Part shown: positions 22,161 to 32,039 of the stretch, in pieces
Layout of the letters: each line of letters opens with the position of its first letter
Numbering within the stretch: position 1 is the stretch's first letter
Source: Effrenium voratum
Taxonomy: Eukaryota > Sar > Dinophyceae > Suessiales > Symbiodiniaceae
Assembly: GCA_963377175.1 (NCBI GenBank)
Contig: CAUJNA010000502.1
Coordinates: 586,716-650,715, forward strand
DNA length: 64,000 nt
Reading direction: 5' to 3'
Made by a program: the position numbers and the translations under genes
Notes under the pieces: generated by a model
Databases searched by the model: none
Told to the model about the DNA's origin: nothing
What the model saw: only the letters and a program-made list of their open reading frames with translations

Positions 22161-24188
22161 CTTGCTTGTTTGGTGGGAGGGGGGTAGTTTGGGGGGGGGG
22201 GGGTTGGGAGGAAGGCTTGAGGGGGTTTGGCTTTCTCGCCAATAGGGAAACGGAAGCCTACGAATGATGCTTGGCTTTTTGTGGATCTGATGCTTCTTTA
22301 CTTTGACCATTTCTTTCCGGGGTTATGAAAGTCAGTCCCCGCTTGGCGAGGCCCTTTTTTCCATACCACCTGGGCTTATTCTTGGAAGCCCATTGGTAAA
22401 TGGACACCAGAAGCAAACCAACGACTCGGGTCTCAAAAAATGAGACACTTCCTGCTGGTGATTTTGTGGGTACCCGGGAATAGTGGGTTTGACGTCGTAT
22501 GGTTGCTCTATGTTTATTCGTTTATTCACACTATACTGATGTCTGCAGAAGTACAGCAAAGCAAGGTGAATGCTGATAAAAGAGATAAACAACCAGGCTT
22601 CTGCTACTTAGACTTACTTTGGCTCAGTGCCCCACCTCCCCCCGTTCTAATATAAAAGGGAAGCTAAACAAAAATCCAACTGTTTGGGGAGCCGCTATTT
22701 TTAGCAAAGCCAACTTTCTGCCAGGTACAGAGGTACAGTTTGCAGTGTTTCCCCAACTGTGACGGTTTCTGGTTCTGGAAAAACACGACGCGAATCAATG
22801 AAGTATATGATGGTTTCCCATTCCAAAAGGAACTTCGGGGATGACCTTCCAAGGGATTCCAATTCCGCCTATTCAAAATCCAAATCAGGCGGTCCATTTC
22901 AGAAACCTCCTGTTGTAGGGTTGGCATCATATCTTACAAAAGGTGGATATTGCAGGGCCCAAACGGATCCACACGATTTGACCACCACCAGACTTGTGGT
23001 ACTCCCCAAACGGATTCGCATGGAACCCGACAACCCCAGTTTTTGTTCAGAACTTCCTTTTGGGGCACCAGGGGGATGAAAACCAAAACCACACCCAGCT
23101 CCAGTTACATGTTACAACTACTGTGGATGCACCACCTACCAAACCCAGGAACGATGAATGTCTGTCCAGGCCCCAGTTTATGTAGGCCCTGCCCATGAAG
23201 CCCTATGAATACTGGGATAAACCGTGAACTTGGTCAATCAACCCCTGGTTGCCCTTCGAGGGAACTCCATCTGCAATCTTCTGCGTGAATCGCCAAAACA
23301 CTTTAGCCACCCCATCCTTGCAACTGAGGAACCCACTAAACAAAGCCACTTAGCCGGTGAAATCTCTGGGACTCCGGTATATACCCCAAACAAGTCACAA
23401 CCGAGCTCAACCCAGCAACCCTCGGCTGAGAAAAGGACAAACCAGAATGAGGTAGACTTAAACCTAAGGGGTTGCCCTGGGGAAATCAACCACTGGGTTT
23501 GTATTTTGAGCGAAACATGGAATGGGACAACGAAATCTCACGGGCGATTCCCAATTCTTTTCAACCACCCGGTCAACACGGAATTCAAAAGCGATGTGGC
23601 GCGCCAAAACAAATCTTGCAACGCAAAGGTAACCTCATCCGAAATCCTGGGTTCAACCCAGGCCTCGGGAAGAAGGATCGCTGGAAGGGGAAGGGGGTGT
23701 CTTACCCGAAGCATGCGTCTGGGATTCAAACACTCGACCCCTTGCACATGTCGAGATTGCTTGGTTGGGAAACAACCCAATATTCCGATTTTCTGGGTGG
23801 TTCCGTCCTTCAATCAATGCCCCGGGTGAGGTCTGGCTACATGTTGAAACACTTCCAATCCGTCTCTTGGCCATCGACCCCCTTGTGAACTTGTTGCTAC
23901 TGATGGAACCTTAAAAAAACACAAAGATCCAAGTGATACAAAGGTAGAGTCTGGCCATTTTTCTCCGCGGCCTCACAGAACTGCACAACCAAAAACATGC
24001 AAGGCGGCCGAAACGGCTTTGAGCGCCCAGCTGACAGGGGAGTCGCTGTTCGTGTCAGCCGTGCCCTTCAAATGGCCACCCGTGGGTGCAACCAATCAAT
24101 ACACAGGTCCAATGTTCGACTTCCCAAAGACCCATGTGGGTGCTTCCTAGAATCAAACACTCCCCAAGTGGGCGACATATTAATATGG
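22161..24188. other. Long intron-like stretch, no confident gene
   Basis: This lies within the presumed BRAP-like gene. I recognise no exon. A patch at 24000-24060 is open and fairly protein-like on the plus strand only (A-A-E-T-A-L-S-A-Q-L-T-G-E-S), which would not fit the minus-strand gene. A G-rich run sits at 22178-22225. Confidence 0.35.
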
Positions 24189-24270
24189 AAGTGGGTCAAA
24201 ACTAAACAACCAGGGGACTGCAGATTCTAGTTCATAATTTTGGGTTCCCATTTTTGATCCGCAGCCATAT
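24189..24270 (+). mobile_element. MITE-like element, family E copy
   Basis: Left AAGTGGGTCAAAACTAAACA, right TTTTTGATCCGCAGCCAT, with ACCAGGGGACTGCAG corresponding to ACCAGGAATTGGACC of the better copies. Confidence 0.45.
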
Positions 24271-24636
24271 CTTCAATGTTTCCTTGGTTGCCTAGATTTC
24301 TCATGGGCTGAATTTGGTTTGGGCCACTGGTGGAAAGGGCATGATTGGTTGCCTCGGAAAACAATCAAACCACCCGCCGGAAGGGAGAGACCAAGCTGAA
24401 TAGACCATACTGTGCTGTGTTTCTTGTCCAAAAAAGCCACAAGACCTTTGATTGTCTTTATCAAATCCACGGTGTGCCATGGGCGAAGTTGCCCAACATG
24501 GGCCGCTGTTTGATAGACTCATAGTTGTTGCTTAAAGCGCGACCTTCAAATACAAACAATCCCACACGCCTGCCCAACCCGGAAAAACGTCCGCCCCCCT
24601 GTTTACCCACGAGGAAAATTGGAACACCCTCCCACT

Positions 24637-24715
24637 CCTTCCATTTCTTAAGCCCCCTGGAAAAAAGAAATCCAGTAGTGATGGATTCCTTTTAGACCAA
24701 CAACAGGGGAAAGGA
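24637..24715 (+). mobile_element. MITE-like element, family C copy
   Basis: Contains CTTCCATTTCTTAAGCCCCC, TGGAAAAAAGAAATCCAGTAG, TGATGGATTCC and ACAACAGGGGAAAGGAAG in the family order. It ends 16 bp from the 3' end (minus-strand sense) of the UBP exon. Confidence 0.6.
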
Positions 24716-24731
24716 AGACTCAGCCACCGAC

Positions 24732-24863
24732 CAAACGAGCGAGCCAGTCCGAGCCCTCTTCCGACAGGCGCCGTCGGTGCACGAAGACGTCGGAGTGGTA
24801 GTCCCAGATGCGGCCAGAGGCCAACTGGAAGCAGAACCGGTGCCGTCGCTCCGTGGCGTGGTC
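24732..24863 (-). CDS. BRAP: BRAP-like exon: end of the UBP zinc finger
   Basis: The minus strand has a pyrimidine-rich CTTGTCCGCAG (AG at 24865-24864), then exactly 44 codons, then GT (24731-24730). The peptide begins D-H-A-T-E-R-R-H-R-F-C-F-Q-L and continues S-G-R-I-W-D-Y-H-S-D-V-F-V-H-R. In BRAP/BRIZ proteins the UBP finger ends with a His-containing E-T-x-H-x-Y-x-x-x-L and then R-V-W-D-Y-x-G-D-x-Y-V-H-R. The agreement in W-D-Y, D and V-H-R with correct spacing is what identifies the family. It joins in phase to the exon at 25996-26086. The first codon GAC also occurs at the start of the upstream intron, so the exact junction is ambiguous. Confidence 0.75.
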
Positions 24864-24930
24864 CTGCGGACAAGTTTTTTCTGGACTTGTCGTTTTTTTT
24901 GCGTGTTTGAGCCAGTCCGGGATGAAACAC

Positions 24931-25050
24931 ATGGGTCTGGGTCAAAACCCCGTACCCCCAGTGAACATCCCAATCCCCACCAACATAGACAACAATGGGT
25001 GGTGCACCTACCGCAAAAAAGTACCATTGGTGTTGACCCACGGCCACATG
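24931..25050 (+). mobile_element. MITE-like element, family D copy
   Basis: Left ATGGGTCTGGGTCAAAACCC, right GTTGACCCACGGCCACAT. Interior CCCAGTGAACATCCCAATCC and AATGGGTGGTGCACCTACC are shared with 37305-37425, and in reverse with 59623-59755. Confidence 0.7.
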
Positions 25051-25420
25051 GATTCGTGGACCCCCAATTTGGGGCCTTAGGGGCTAGCGCTAGGGGATAT
25101 TCCTGGACAAGCCTAGGATAAGCCCTAAGGCTTTAGTCAGCCATAGGTGTCCTAGAATTCCATGGTAGATCGTCTTTGGATTGCAATAACATAGAACAAG
25201 TACTATACAACATAACTTCTGGCTGATGTTTTCTTTATTGGAGTGTGAGGTCACCTTCTTGGATGTACCAACTTGCATGGAGAAACTTTGGCTGGGGTTA
25301 GTCCCCTTACAAACGTGGCTATAACCAACCTGGCAATTCTTCTATAACCATGGTAACATTCCCCAGTTGATCCTGGCGAAAGCGAATGGAACAACAACTG
25401 TTCTGTACATCCCTGCAAAT

Positions 25421-25533
25421 TTACATGGAACCGTTTGATCGTTTTGTGCCGGGGGGAGGGTGTCCTCCAAAAGGAGTGTCCTCTTTCAATAAGAGTCTGT
25501 TCAAAGGTTCCATGTGAAGTGGAGGGGGAATTG
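25421..25533 (+). mobile_element. MITE-like element, family G copy
   Basis: Left ACATGGAACCGTTTGATCG, right AAAGGTTCCATGTGAAGTGG, an inverted repeat. GGAGGGTGTCCTCC lies inside. Confidence 0.55.
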
Positions 25534-25995
25534 GGGGGGATGGTGAAACCGTATAGTTGAAAAGATTCCGAACTATGGTCTAAACACCAAAACAAAGCAA
25601 ACCCAAGGACACCACCCAGCTGGTGTCAACAGGCTTCTAGCTGGAGTCACCATCTTTCCTCTTCTTGGAGGTTAGAAAAAGATTCGACTGTAGTCCTCGG
25701 GGTTGGGCCTGCAGAAATGCCTTGTCGAGTTTAAAACCACGCAGCCTGCAAAAACCTTTCAGAATTTCGGCAGTTTCAAAGTCCCCCGGCAATTCATCAT
25801 TTGGGGGTTTCTCAAAATTTGGGGATCCCTCTAGGTGGGTGGCTTCTTTTGGTTTCCTCAAAAAACATCCCAAAAAGGGGTGCCCTATAAGAGAGAAAAC
25901 CCCGTTGCAACTGACCCCACATCACCACAAAAAAACATAAAAACAAATAAAAAGGAGAAAAAAAACACGCCTCCGGCCGTCTTTTTTTGGGCGTC

Positions 25996-26086
25996 CTTGG
26001 CGTGGGCGTCTTTGTACCTCCCACAGCCCAGGTGCCCACAGATGAGGCAGGCCCAAAGGTCTTCCTGCTGCTGGCAGCATTCACAC
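25996..26086 (-). CDS. BRAP: BRAP-like exon: core of the UBP zinc finger
   Basis: The minus-strand frame after AG (26088-26087) encodes C-E-C-C-Q-Q-Q-E-D-L-W-A-C-L-I-C-G-H-L-G, then C-G-R-Y-K-D-A-H-A-K. This is the UBP zinc finger (zf-UBP) core: C-x2-C, L-W-x-C-L-x-C-G, G-C-G-R-Y and the zinc-binding His. It is closest to the BRAP/BRIZ subgroup, where L-W-x-C-L-I-C-G-H is typical. The finger binds the ubiquitin C-terminus. The donor is best placed at AAG|GA, a non-canonical GA start that then continues in phase into 24732-24863. Confidence 0.8.
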
Positions 26087-26689
26087 CTCAGGTCATACCA
26101 ACGGCGGGCGACGCCCCACAACTCTAGGGAAAGAGTCCCCTTTCATCAAACACCTGGGAAAAAAAGCGGTTGTTTGAAAAGGAACGATGGTTGAAAAGAA
26201 TGAATCAACCCCTAGAACAACCCGCGAATTTGGTTTTCCTCCCAATAAGGCGGCGGAAGAGGGATAGCGGGGTGGATCCTATGATCCTGGGGGGTGTTGG
26301 GGCAAGCCCCCAAAAAACGTGCCAGACTTGAGGACAGGCTGTCGCGTCTAATCCCCAGATTCGTGCAAACGAATAGGGATTTGGACCACACAAATTCGGA
26401 CTTTCCTTTTGGTTTGCCTCTAAGCTAACCTAAAAAGGGAACCGTCAAAGAAAACAAACCCAAGTGCCCAGACCAACCCCAAAATTGCGGCAAACTACCG
26501 TACATACCAGTGTCACGGTGCCTCCTTCCCAAACCAACAAAAAACATATACCCCCCAAATCCAACCCGAAATCCCACACCAAATCCAAATCCCCAACTCC
26601 CCGCCCAATCCCCGCCCATCCCACCCCACTCTCCGACTCTCCCCCCCTTCGCCGCTTCGCCTCAGCCCGCTTTCGGTGCCGCCCTCCGC

Positions 26690-26778
26690 ACTCGCGTCAC
26701 AGATCACCGCGCAGGCCACGCAGCACGGGGGCCGCTTGTCGCCGATCCAGCCGTGGGAGTGTGTCACCATGCCGGTGC
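26690..26778 (-). CDS. BRAP-like exon: second half of the RING, atypical
   Basis: The minus strand has a strong acceptor TTTTTCTTCAG (AG at 26780-26779). The following frame, joined to the GC-type donor of 28737-28848, completes a Gly codon and reads T-G-M-V-T-H-S-H-G-W-I-G-D-K-R-P-P, then C-C-V-A-C-A-V-I-C-D. In BRAP the corresponding segment is G-I-x-T-x-L-C-x-H-S-F-x-x-x-C-x-x-x-W, then C-P-V-C-R-x-C. The final Cys pair and the W are placed plausibly, but the middle zinc ligands (C-x-H and the following Cys) are not all present. The GC-rich flank stays open, so the 3' limit is approximate. Not excluded: a different frame or a chance island. Confidence 0.45.
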
Positions 26779-26817
26779 CTGAAGAAAAACGAGTCCAGCG
26801 GACGTCCAGTTGGCTAA

Positions 26818-26900
26818 GACCCCTGGAAAAATATAAAAACATTTTTCCAGTAGTGATAGATTCCCTTTGAAACCAACTGGGGAGAATAAAACATAGTTTG
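26818..26900 (+). mobile_element. MITE-like element, family C copy
   Basis: CCCCTGGAAAAATATAAAAA, then CCAGTAGTGATAGATTCCCT, then AACTGGGGAGAA. It lacks a clear right end. It lies about 40 bp 5' (minus-strand sense) of the RING second-half exon. Confidence 0.55.
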
Positions 26901-26968
26901 GTTCACAGGGTTGACAGGGTGCCTTTTCGGTCCACAGGAAGTCCGGTGCTTCAGCAACCCAATGCTTG

Positions 26969-27086
26969 CGTTCCGTTTGGAAGTAAACCCCCTGGAAAAA
27001 TTAGAAAAATGATGTCCAGTAGTGAAATCGATTCCCTTTAAACCAACAGGGGAAAAGAAAACATCAACACTTAAGCAAATGGAAGC
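26969..27086 (+). mobile_element. MITE-like element, family C copy
   Basis: Left GTTCCGTTTGGAAG (eroded), then CCCCCTGGAAAAATTAG, CCAGTAGTGAAATCGATTCC, AACCAACAGGGG, right AAGCAAATGGAAGC. Confidence 0.65.
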
Positions 27087-27100
27087 TGGTTGGGCACAAA

Positions 27101-27210
27101 TGGGTATGGGTCAAAATTAAAAACGACCAGGAATTGGACCACAGGTTTTGGTCCATGTTTCCACTTGCCAGGGCAACCCATTTGCGCTACCTATTTGTCA
27201 CCCACAGCCA
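27101..27210 (+). mobile_element. MITE-like element, family E copy
   Basis: Left TGGGTATGGGTCAAAATTAA, right TTTGTCACCCACAGCCA, an imperfect inverted repeat. The interior GACCAGGAATTGGACC is shared with 53205-53312. Confidence 0.65.
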
Positions 27211-27219
27211 GCTGACGTC

Positions 27220-27294
27220 CAAATTAAGAAAATATGTCCAGTAGTGAATTAAGAAAACCAACAGGGGAAACATATTCTTAAGCAAATGGAAGCT
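27220..27294 (+). mobile_element. MITE-like element, family C copy with internal deletion
   Basis: CCAGTAGTGAATTAAGAAAA then CCAACAGGGGAAAC and the right end AAGCAAATGGAAGC. Shorter than the neighbouring copy at 26969. Confidence 0.6.
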
Positions 27295-28736
27295 GATTGG
27301 GCACAAGTCACTCCGATGTGCAGTTAGTTCCCGTTTGTCCTGGACAAAGACCACCTAGCTGTTTTGGCCGCTGTGAAATACTAATAGTAATGATAACATT
27401 AATAACAATAGTAATAATATTTGGATAACAAACGTGATGATATTAAGCAACATGACGAATGTCATGTTCTTGTTATAGTAAATGTTTGAATGCATGACGC
27501 TTGCTGCAAGCGCCCCTTTGACCTCAAGAAAGGTTGGAAAAGCACACACTAAATCGACTTATGGAGAGTGAAGAACATTGATGTCTCTTTCTTGGTATGA
27601 AGCGAGTGTGAGTGTCCCTCAAAGTAACAAAAGCTGACACTGCCTGGTTTGCCTTAATCCATGCGGACGCAAGAGACTTGCAACCATGATGCGTCCAGCC
27701 AACCAGAAGCAGATTGGGGCAAATACGCCAAACACCGACCAACTTGGACTTTGTTGGTGTTGACCCCTCTGCAAAAAGCTTAGCTTTTTTGTGGGTTCAA
27801 TAGAAATCCACGGTTTCCCGAAAAGTGTTCAAGTCCAAAGATCCAATAGCCAGAACATAAAGTGGACTAAATTCTTGAACCTCTGCAGTAAAGAGCACGA
27901 AGCCCAAAGTGTCACAGTGCAAAATGGTCAACAATTTCGCCGGGAACAAAGGGCTCGGTTTATTGGCCAATATGAGTAGCCAACAATACCACCAAAAGCC
28001 GATAGGGGACAGGCTAAATCCGATACCAATCGGTGTGCAAAACTGATAGACCACCCACATTCGCCACAGTAAAAAACCTCATTTGGGTCCCACCCACCGC
28101 AGGAGATTGTGGACAGGCGAAAAAGCCATTGTTAGGAAACGGGTGCTGGTGCTATTTGGGCGTTCACGTACGCTGCGGTCATGTTTGCCCGATCGTTTTC
28201 CGGGTTCGGACATGACATTTATGGTGGTTTCCCTGTGATTTCCATTCAAACCGACCCCAAAAAGGCTACTTTGATCAAGACAGACCCATATTGATGTGAC
28301 GCCGTCTCGCAAAACAAGTGAATGCCCTGACCCAAGCTGTTGATGTTGCGAATCTCTGACCTCCATTACTGTAGCTAGGCCCGCTGATTCTATACATATA
28401 TATATATATATGTATACATATATATTAAACACTGGAAAACAAAACAGCTCAAGCCCACCAAACCAGGGTCCATAGGGGGCGGGGTACCATACATATGTTT
28501 ATGAATATGAGGTGCACGCCGCTTCCTTCACTTCTGGTCACAAGCAATGTATAACATGTATCCTAACTCAATCACGCCAACTTTCACCATGGCCGGGCCA
28601 AGCCCTTGCTTAAACATGTTGACACCATCATTGCCTAAGCAAGCTTCATTTAGTGTCCCTTCAAAGGGGATCCGGGGCTGGTTGTCTAAACAATTTTCGA
28701 CCAATCCCGACTTTCACACTCTGCCCTTGGCCCTGC
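27295..28736. other. Intron-like stretch, no exon seen
   Basis: An AT-rich patch with many TAATAA/ATAATA words occupies 27370-27450, and a (TA)n microsatellite occupies 28390-28427. I found no convincing minus-strand exon between the two RING pieces. Confidence 0.4.
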
Positions 28737-28848
28737 CGGAGACGTCAATGCGCTCGATGCACACCGGGCAGGATGGGATCTCGTAGGCGGTGCTGGGAAT
28801 GACCGATGTGTCGGAGCAAGGGTCGGAGGATGAGGAAGAGGATGCCTC
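28737..28848 (-). CDS. BRAP: BRAP-like exon: first half of the RING
   Basis: On the minus strand CTGCAG precedes an open frame of 37 codons plus one base, ending before GC (28736-28735). It starts with an acidic/serine run (E-A-S-S-S-S-S-S-D-P) and ends Y-E-I-P-S-C-P-V-C-I-E-R-I-D-V-S. C-P-V-C-I-E-R-I-D is the first zinc-ligand pair of the BRAP RING (C-x-V-C-L-E-R-M-D in animals, C-P-x-C-L-E-R-L-D in plants). The start is in phase 0, as is the end proposed for the upstream exon at 31000. The GC donor is non-canonical and leaves one base that the next exon completes to Gly, as in relatives. Confidence 0.7.
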
Positions 28849-29280
28849 CTGCAGGATGGGCCGTTGGCCAGAAATGTCAACATCAACGCAACCACAAACT
28901 GGGTTTGTTCCCACTTGGTTGCTGTAGATGCAGTTTATTTCATAAGTTTTCACGTGGCATAGTGGGATTCAGCTCCGGTAGTTGGATGTCAGATATGACA
29001 TCAGTGCAATCATATTCCCCAGAATAGCATGTTAGGAACAAACAATTGCAGGGGGTAAACAGGTAAAGGGCCTGTTTGAAATGCACTGCTTCTCCCGAAC
29101 AAATTGTAGCTTTGCTGACTTCGAGCGAACTGCTCGTCTAAAGCAAACATTTTGTCAGCATGACATTTGCTATCCCTTTGTCAAGGATATAACTGGATGC
29201 AGTCACCTATCTCGTAGGCGGTCAGAGAGTGCATCTTTGGTTGCTAGCGTCTCACGGGAGTGACCAACAAGAATGTGGGA

Positions 29281-29384
29281 TTACCCTCCCACCAACTAAC
29301 CGGGGGGGTCGTGGCATGGACCATTTTCCTTGCAAAGGGACCCCGGTCAGGTTCCATGTTAATCGGTGGGCGGGTACCTAAGGT
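29281..29384 (+). mobile_element. MITE-like element, family G copy
   Basis: Left TACCCTCCCACCAACTAACC, right GGTTCCATGTTAATCGGTGG with GCGGGTACC, an inverted repeat about 30 bp deep with mismatches. Confidence 0.65.
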
Positions 29385-29413
29385 TGCCGCCAGATTTGCG
29401 AGTGATGTCAATC

Positions 29414-29564
29414 CTCAGTTGCCCCTTAGGGACTCAGAAATAGAAGTTTCACCTTTTGGGACCATGACAAAATATGCAGAAGGTTCACCTTTTGGGACCA
29501 TAAAAATATGGACCAAAATGAGAAAAGCAAAAGGTCATTGCAGGTCGATCCGCTTTGAACCAAC
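29414..29564 (+). mobile_element. MITE-like element, family B copy with internal duplication
   Basis: Left CTCAGTTGCCCCTTAG. The block TTCACCTTTTGGGACCATGA occurs twice in tandem (with variants), then AAGCAAAAGGTCATTG and the eroded right end CGCTTTGAACCAAC. Confidence 0.6.
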
Positions 29565-30390
29565 AAAACTCCATCCGGATCGATCCGGATACTCGATCCG
29601 AGCAGCGAAGTCGGGGGATTCAGCCTGGTGCCTGGAAAAAAAATATACATCAAATCCGGACCTGCTTGAGGCACTGTGCGGATTGGAACAGGGGCACAGT
29701 AAACCATGGAGGTTTAAAAAGATCCCATTCATTTACCCAAAGGTGGCCCCCCGTGCACAATCCAAGCCGAAGGAGTTCGGTCCGTGTACACGATGGCCTC
29801 TAGAAAGGCCAAGTAGCAGCAAGGGCCCTGGTCAGAACTGTCCTCTCCTAGCGACGTGTCGGTGTTGAGCCGGTTTTTTTCCAGGATGATTCGGGGAACC
29901 CATTTTACAGGAGTACTGATGATCTGTGCAGGGAACTTGGAACCCCTTTAAATTTAGGGTTCTCCCAGCAGGCAGTGACGCCTGAGAGGAAACGGGCACC
30001 ATTTTCGGAGGTTGATCATTGCAAGTGGAGAACCCACCCAAGATTCTGGGAAAGCGGCACTGAACAACTGGGCTTTGAACTCCGGCCAGGAGGGAAAAAC
30101 CGTTTTACATCGTTTTACGTGATTGATGAGCGAGCCTTGCGCGGTCCTCAAACACGCAAATCAACGAGTGTAAAGGCCCTAACAGCTTCTTGGGGCCAAC
30201 CAGTACGCGTTTTGGGCCAATGTGGAGCGACACCAAAGGACAACCGCACGTTGTTGGGCCACATGCTGTGGCACATACCTTTCCGGCAGGTGGCAAACAT
30301 CAACAAGGATCACAAACTAGTTTTTAGATGTTCTATGATATTCTTGTAAGCAAGGAAATTGACCACTATTCAAATTTGGTCCCCCATCAA
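29565..30390. other. No gene seen
   Basis: Frames on both strands change often and carry no motif. A palindromic TCCGGATCGATCCGGATAC lies at about 29574-29592. Confidence 0.35.
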
Positions 30391-30597
30391 ACAAACAGAC
30401 AAACAAAGCAAGCAAGCAAACAAAGCAATCAAGCAAGCAAGCAAACAAAGCAAACAAAGCAAACAAAGCCAGCCAGCAAGCAAGCAAGGAAGGAAGGAAG
30501 CAAGCAGGCAGGAAGGACGGGAGGGAGGAAGGAAGGATGCAGGCGGGCAGGCAGGCAGGCAGGCAAACAAACCGGCAGGCAAGCAAGCAAAAGCAAA
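30391..30597 (+). repeat. Degenerate AAGC/AGGC tetranucleotide array
   Basis: Runs of AAGC, AAAC, AAGG and AGGC units for about 200 bp. Frames across it (K-Q-A-S-K-Q or C-L-P-A-C) are by-products of the repeat. Confidence 0.9.
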
Positions 30598-30999
30598 GTA
30601 AGCGAATCAAATCGAACCAAACCAAGGATTCACCCTCCTGAAAGTTCAATTGCAACAGCACTTGTTCCGCTTGCTGCAGACCGTGTAGGTGGGAATCTCT
30701 TTGACTTAAATGCTTTGCGGCTCTCGTTTTCTTTGGGGTATCAGACTATCAGAAGGAGCCGCCGAACTGAGTTGTTCAAAATGGGGGTGGGGGGGGTGGG
30801 ATCCCTAGAATCCTAAACCGTAATCCACGGTCCAAAGGTGCTTGTACATACCCCTTGGACAAATGAACCAAAAGGCCTGCTGATGTTCATACCCCTCTCC
30901 CCAAAAGGGGTATATACTCCTTACAAAGTGGGTTGGAAACCACGGAAGCCAAGGGGTATGAACAAGTGGTATGTACTTCCATCCTTGGACACAGGAAAC

Positions 31000-31103
31000 C
31001 GACCCAAAGCTATGCCCCCCTTCCCGTCCTTTGAAGAGCCTGCCATGGTTGGCTTTGTACAAGGCGTCCGCAGCTGCTTGGCTGCGGCAGAGCCTTGACT
31101 CGT
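31000..31103 (-). CDS. BRAP: BRAP-like exon: end of the RRM-like domain
   Basis: The minus-strand frame contains C-R-S-Q-A-A-A-D-A-L-Y-K-A-N-H-G-R-L-F. The matching segment of BRAP is F-R-x-Q-x-x-A-D-x-F-Y-x-x-x-N-G-R-x-F, the last helix and strand of its N-terminal RRM-like domain. Q, A-D, Y, G-R and F coincide. A GT at 30999-30998 would close the exon in phase 0, fitting the exon at 28737-28848. The start is placed at an AG (31105-31104), but a second AG ten bases further in is possible. The rest of the RRM-like domain upstream was not found. Confidence 0.55.
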
Positions 31104-31193
31104 CTGCTCGTCTTCCAACATGGGGTTTTGTATATTTCTGATCCATATGTCAGGTCTTCGCAACAAGTGACTAAAGCGCAGGAGCTGAGGGAG

Positions 31194-31407
31194 GTCCAAC
31201 ACAAGACTGTTTTGGAGGTTAGAATCCAGAGGGTCCAAGTACCTAAGGAGGTACTTAGACCCCTTTTTACCCCGCAAAAGTCATCCTCATGAGGTACTTG
31301 GACCCTCTGGGGAATAAAGGTACCCACTTTTTTCGTTCTTGTCTGTTTTACTAGGGGAACCTCCCCAAAAAAAGAAATGGGTGAGAAAGGGCACTGCGGG
31401 GACCTAG
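31194..31407 (+). mobile_element. MITE-like element, family A copy, interrupted by another element
   Basis: Family A signatures GGAGGTTAGAAT on the left and CTAGGGGAACCTCCCC, AAAGAAATGG, GGGGACCTAG on the right are separated by an 85-bp insertion at 31226-31310. The left terminus is eroded. Confidence 0.65.
31226..31310. mobile_element. Nested 85-bp inverted-repeat element (family I)
   Basis: Perfect 18-bp terminal inverted repeats CCAGAGGGTCCAAGTACC / GGTACTTGGACCCTCTGG lie inside a family A copy exactly where other copies read straight through (TTAGAATAAG). GAAT occurs on both sides, one base removed on the right, and may be the target duplication. No second copy was seen in this window. 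Confidence 0.7.
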
Positions 31408-31824
31408 CTAAGACCAAGGAACATCCTCAGTCCAACCTCCGCGCCCGGAACTGTCTCCTGGTTTGCCAGCCAGCGCTGGCAAGGCAAGCCATGCACATGT
31501 CAAATCGTTCCGAAAGGAGTATCCTAAGAAACCCACCCACATATGATTCCAAAACGCCCTGTTGAAGTAAGATATCAACTGCCAAAGCCTGCTTTGCCAA
31601 CACTTGCTTTCAAAACCGGAGACTTCCACTTGTGAGGTCTGCTTCACATCACTTGGATGTACCCGCTGGACTCATCTGTCTTGTTTACATAAACCGCTGC
31701 AACGACACGCGTGTTTCAGCAAACCCGAGTTTCGTGTCACACCCCGCTCCACTTGATGTTTGAGGCCCCCAAGAGTTTCAGCCGAAGAGAATATAGCCGA
31801 AGTTATAAGGGGATACTGCCAACC

Positions 31825-31896
31825 TTGATCTCCACGACTTCACTGCCACTCGACAGCCTGTTGATCTCCACGACTTCACTGCCACTCGACAGCCTG
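31825..31896. repeat. Perfect 36-bp tandem duplication
   Basis: The unit beginning TTGATCTCCACGACTTCACT occurs twice, back to back and identical. Confidence 0.9.
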
Positions 31897-32039
31897 AACC
31901 AAACAAACCCCACACCTGGTCTCAATGGAGAAAAAACTGCTCAAACACTTGGCAAGTGCTCACCCCAGGTTCCTTCCTTCCATCTGGAAAAATGATAGCA
32001 ACCTAAAAACAACTTGCTTTTTCTCCAGCACTCAAACTT

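Larger units (their letters stand above)
18068..31103 (-). other. Gene span: BRAP/BRIZ-like E3 ubiquitin ligase, split into small exons
   Basis: Seen in sequence: small GC-rich islands on the minus strand whose translations follow the domain order of BRCA1-associated protein 2 and the plant BRIZ proteins. From 5' to 3' they are an RRM-like segment (31.0 kb), RING first half (28.8 kb), RING second half (26.7 kb), UBP zinc finger (26.0 and 24.8 kb), post-UBP segment (21.8 kb) and coiled coil (18.1 kb). The family binds ubiquitin through the UBP finger and acts as a cytoplasmic RING E3. Missing here are the N-terminal part before the RRM-like segment, parts of the coiled coil and the C-terminus, and the start and stop. 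Introns of 0.6-2.9 kb are full of MITE-like elements. Whether the gene is expressed cannot be told from sequence alone. Confidence 0.65.

Noticed and set aside
23640..23670. GGGTTCAACCC resembling a tRNA T-arm
   Set aside because: The preceding 60 bases do not fold into a cloverleaf and lack an A-box-like sequence.
23990..24060. Plus-strand patch reading A-A-E-T-A-L-S-A-Q-L-T-G-E-S
   Set aside because: Short, no splice context, and on the strand opposite to the BRAP-like gene that surrounds it.
30317..30661. Cys/Leu/Ala/Pro-rich minus-strand frames
   Set aside because: Direct translation of the AAGC/AGGC microsatellite.
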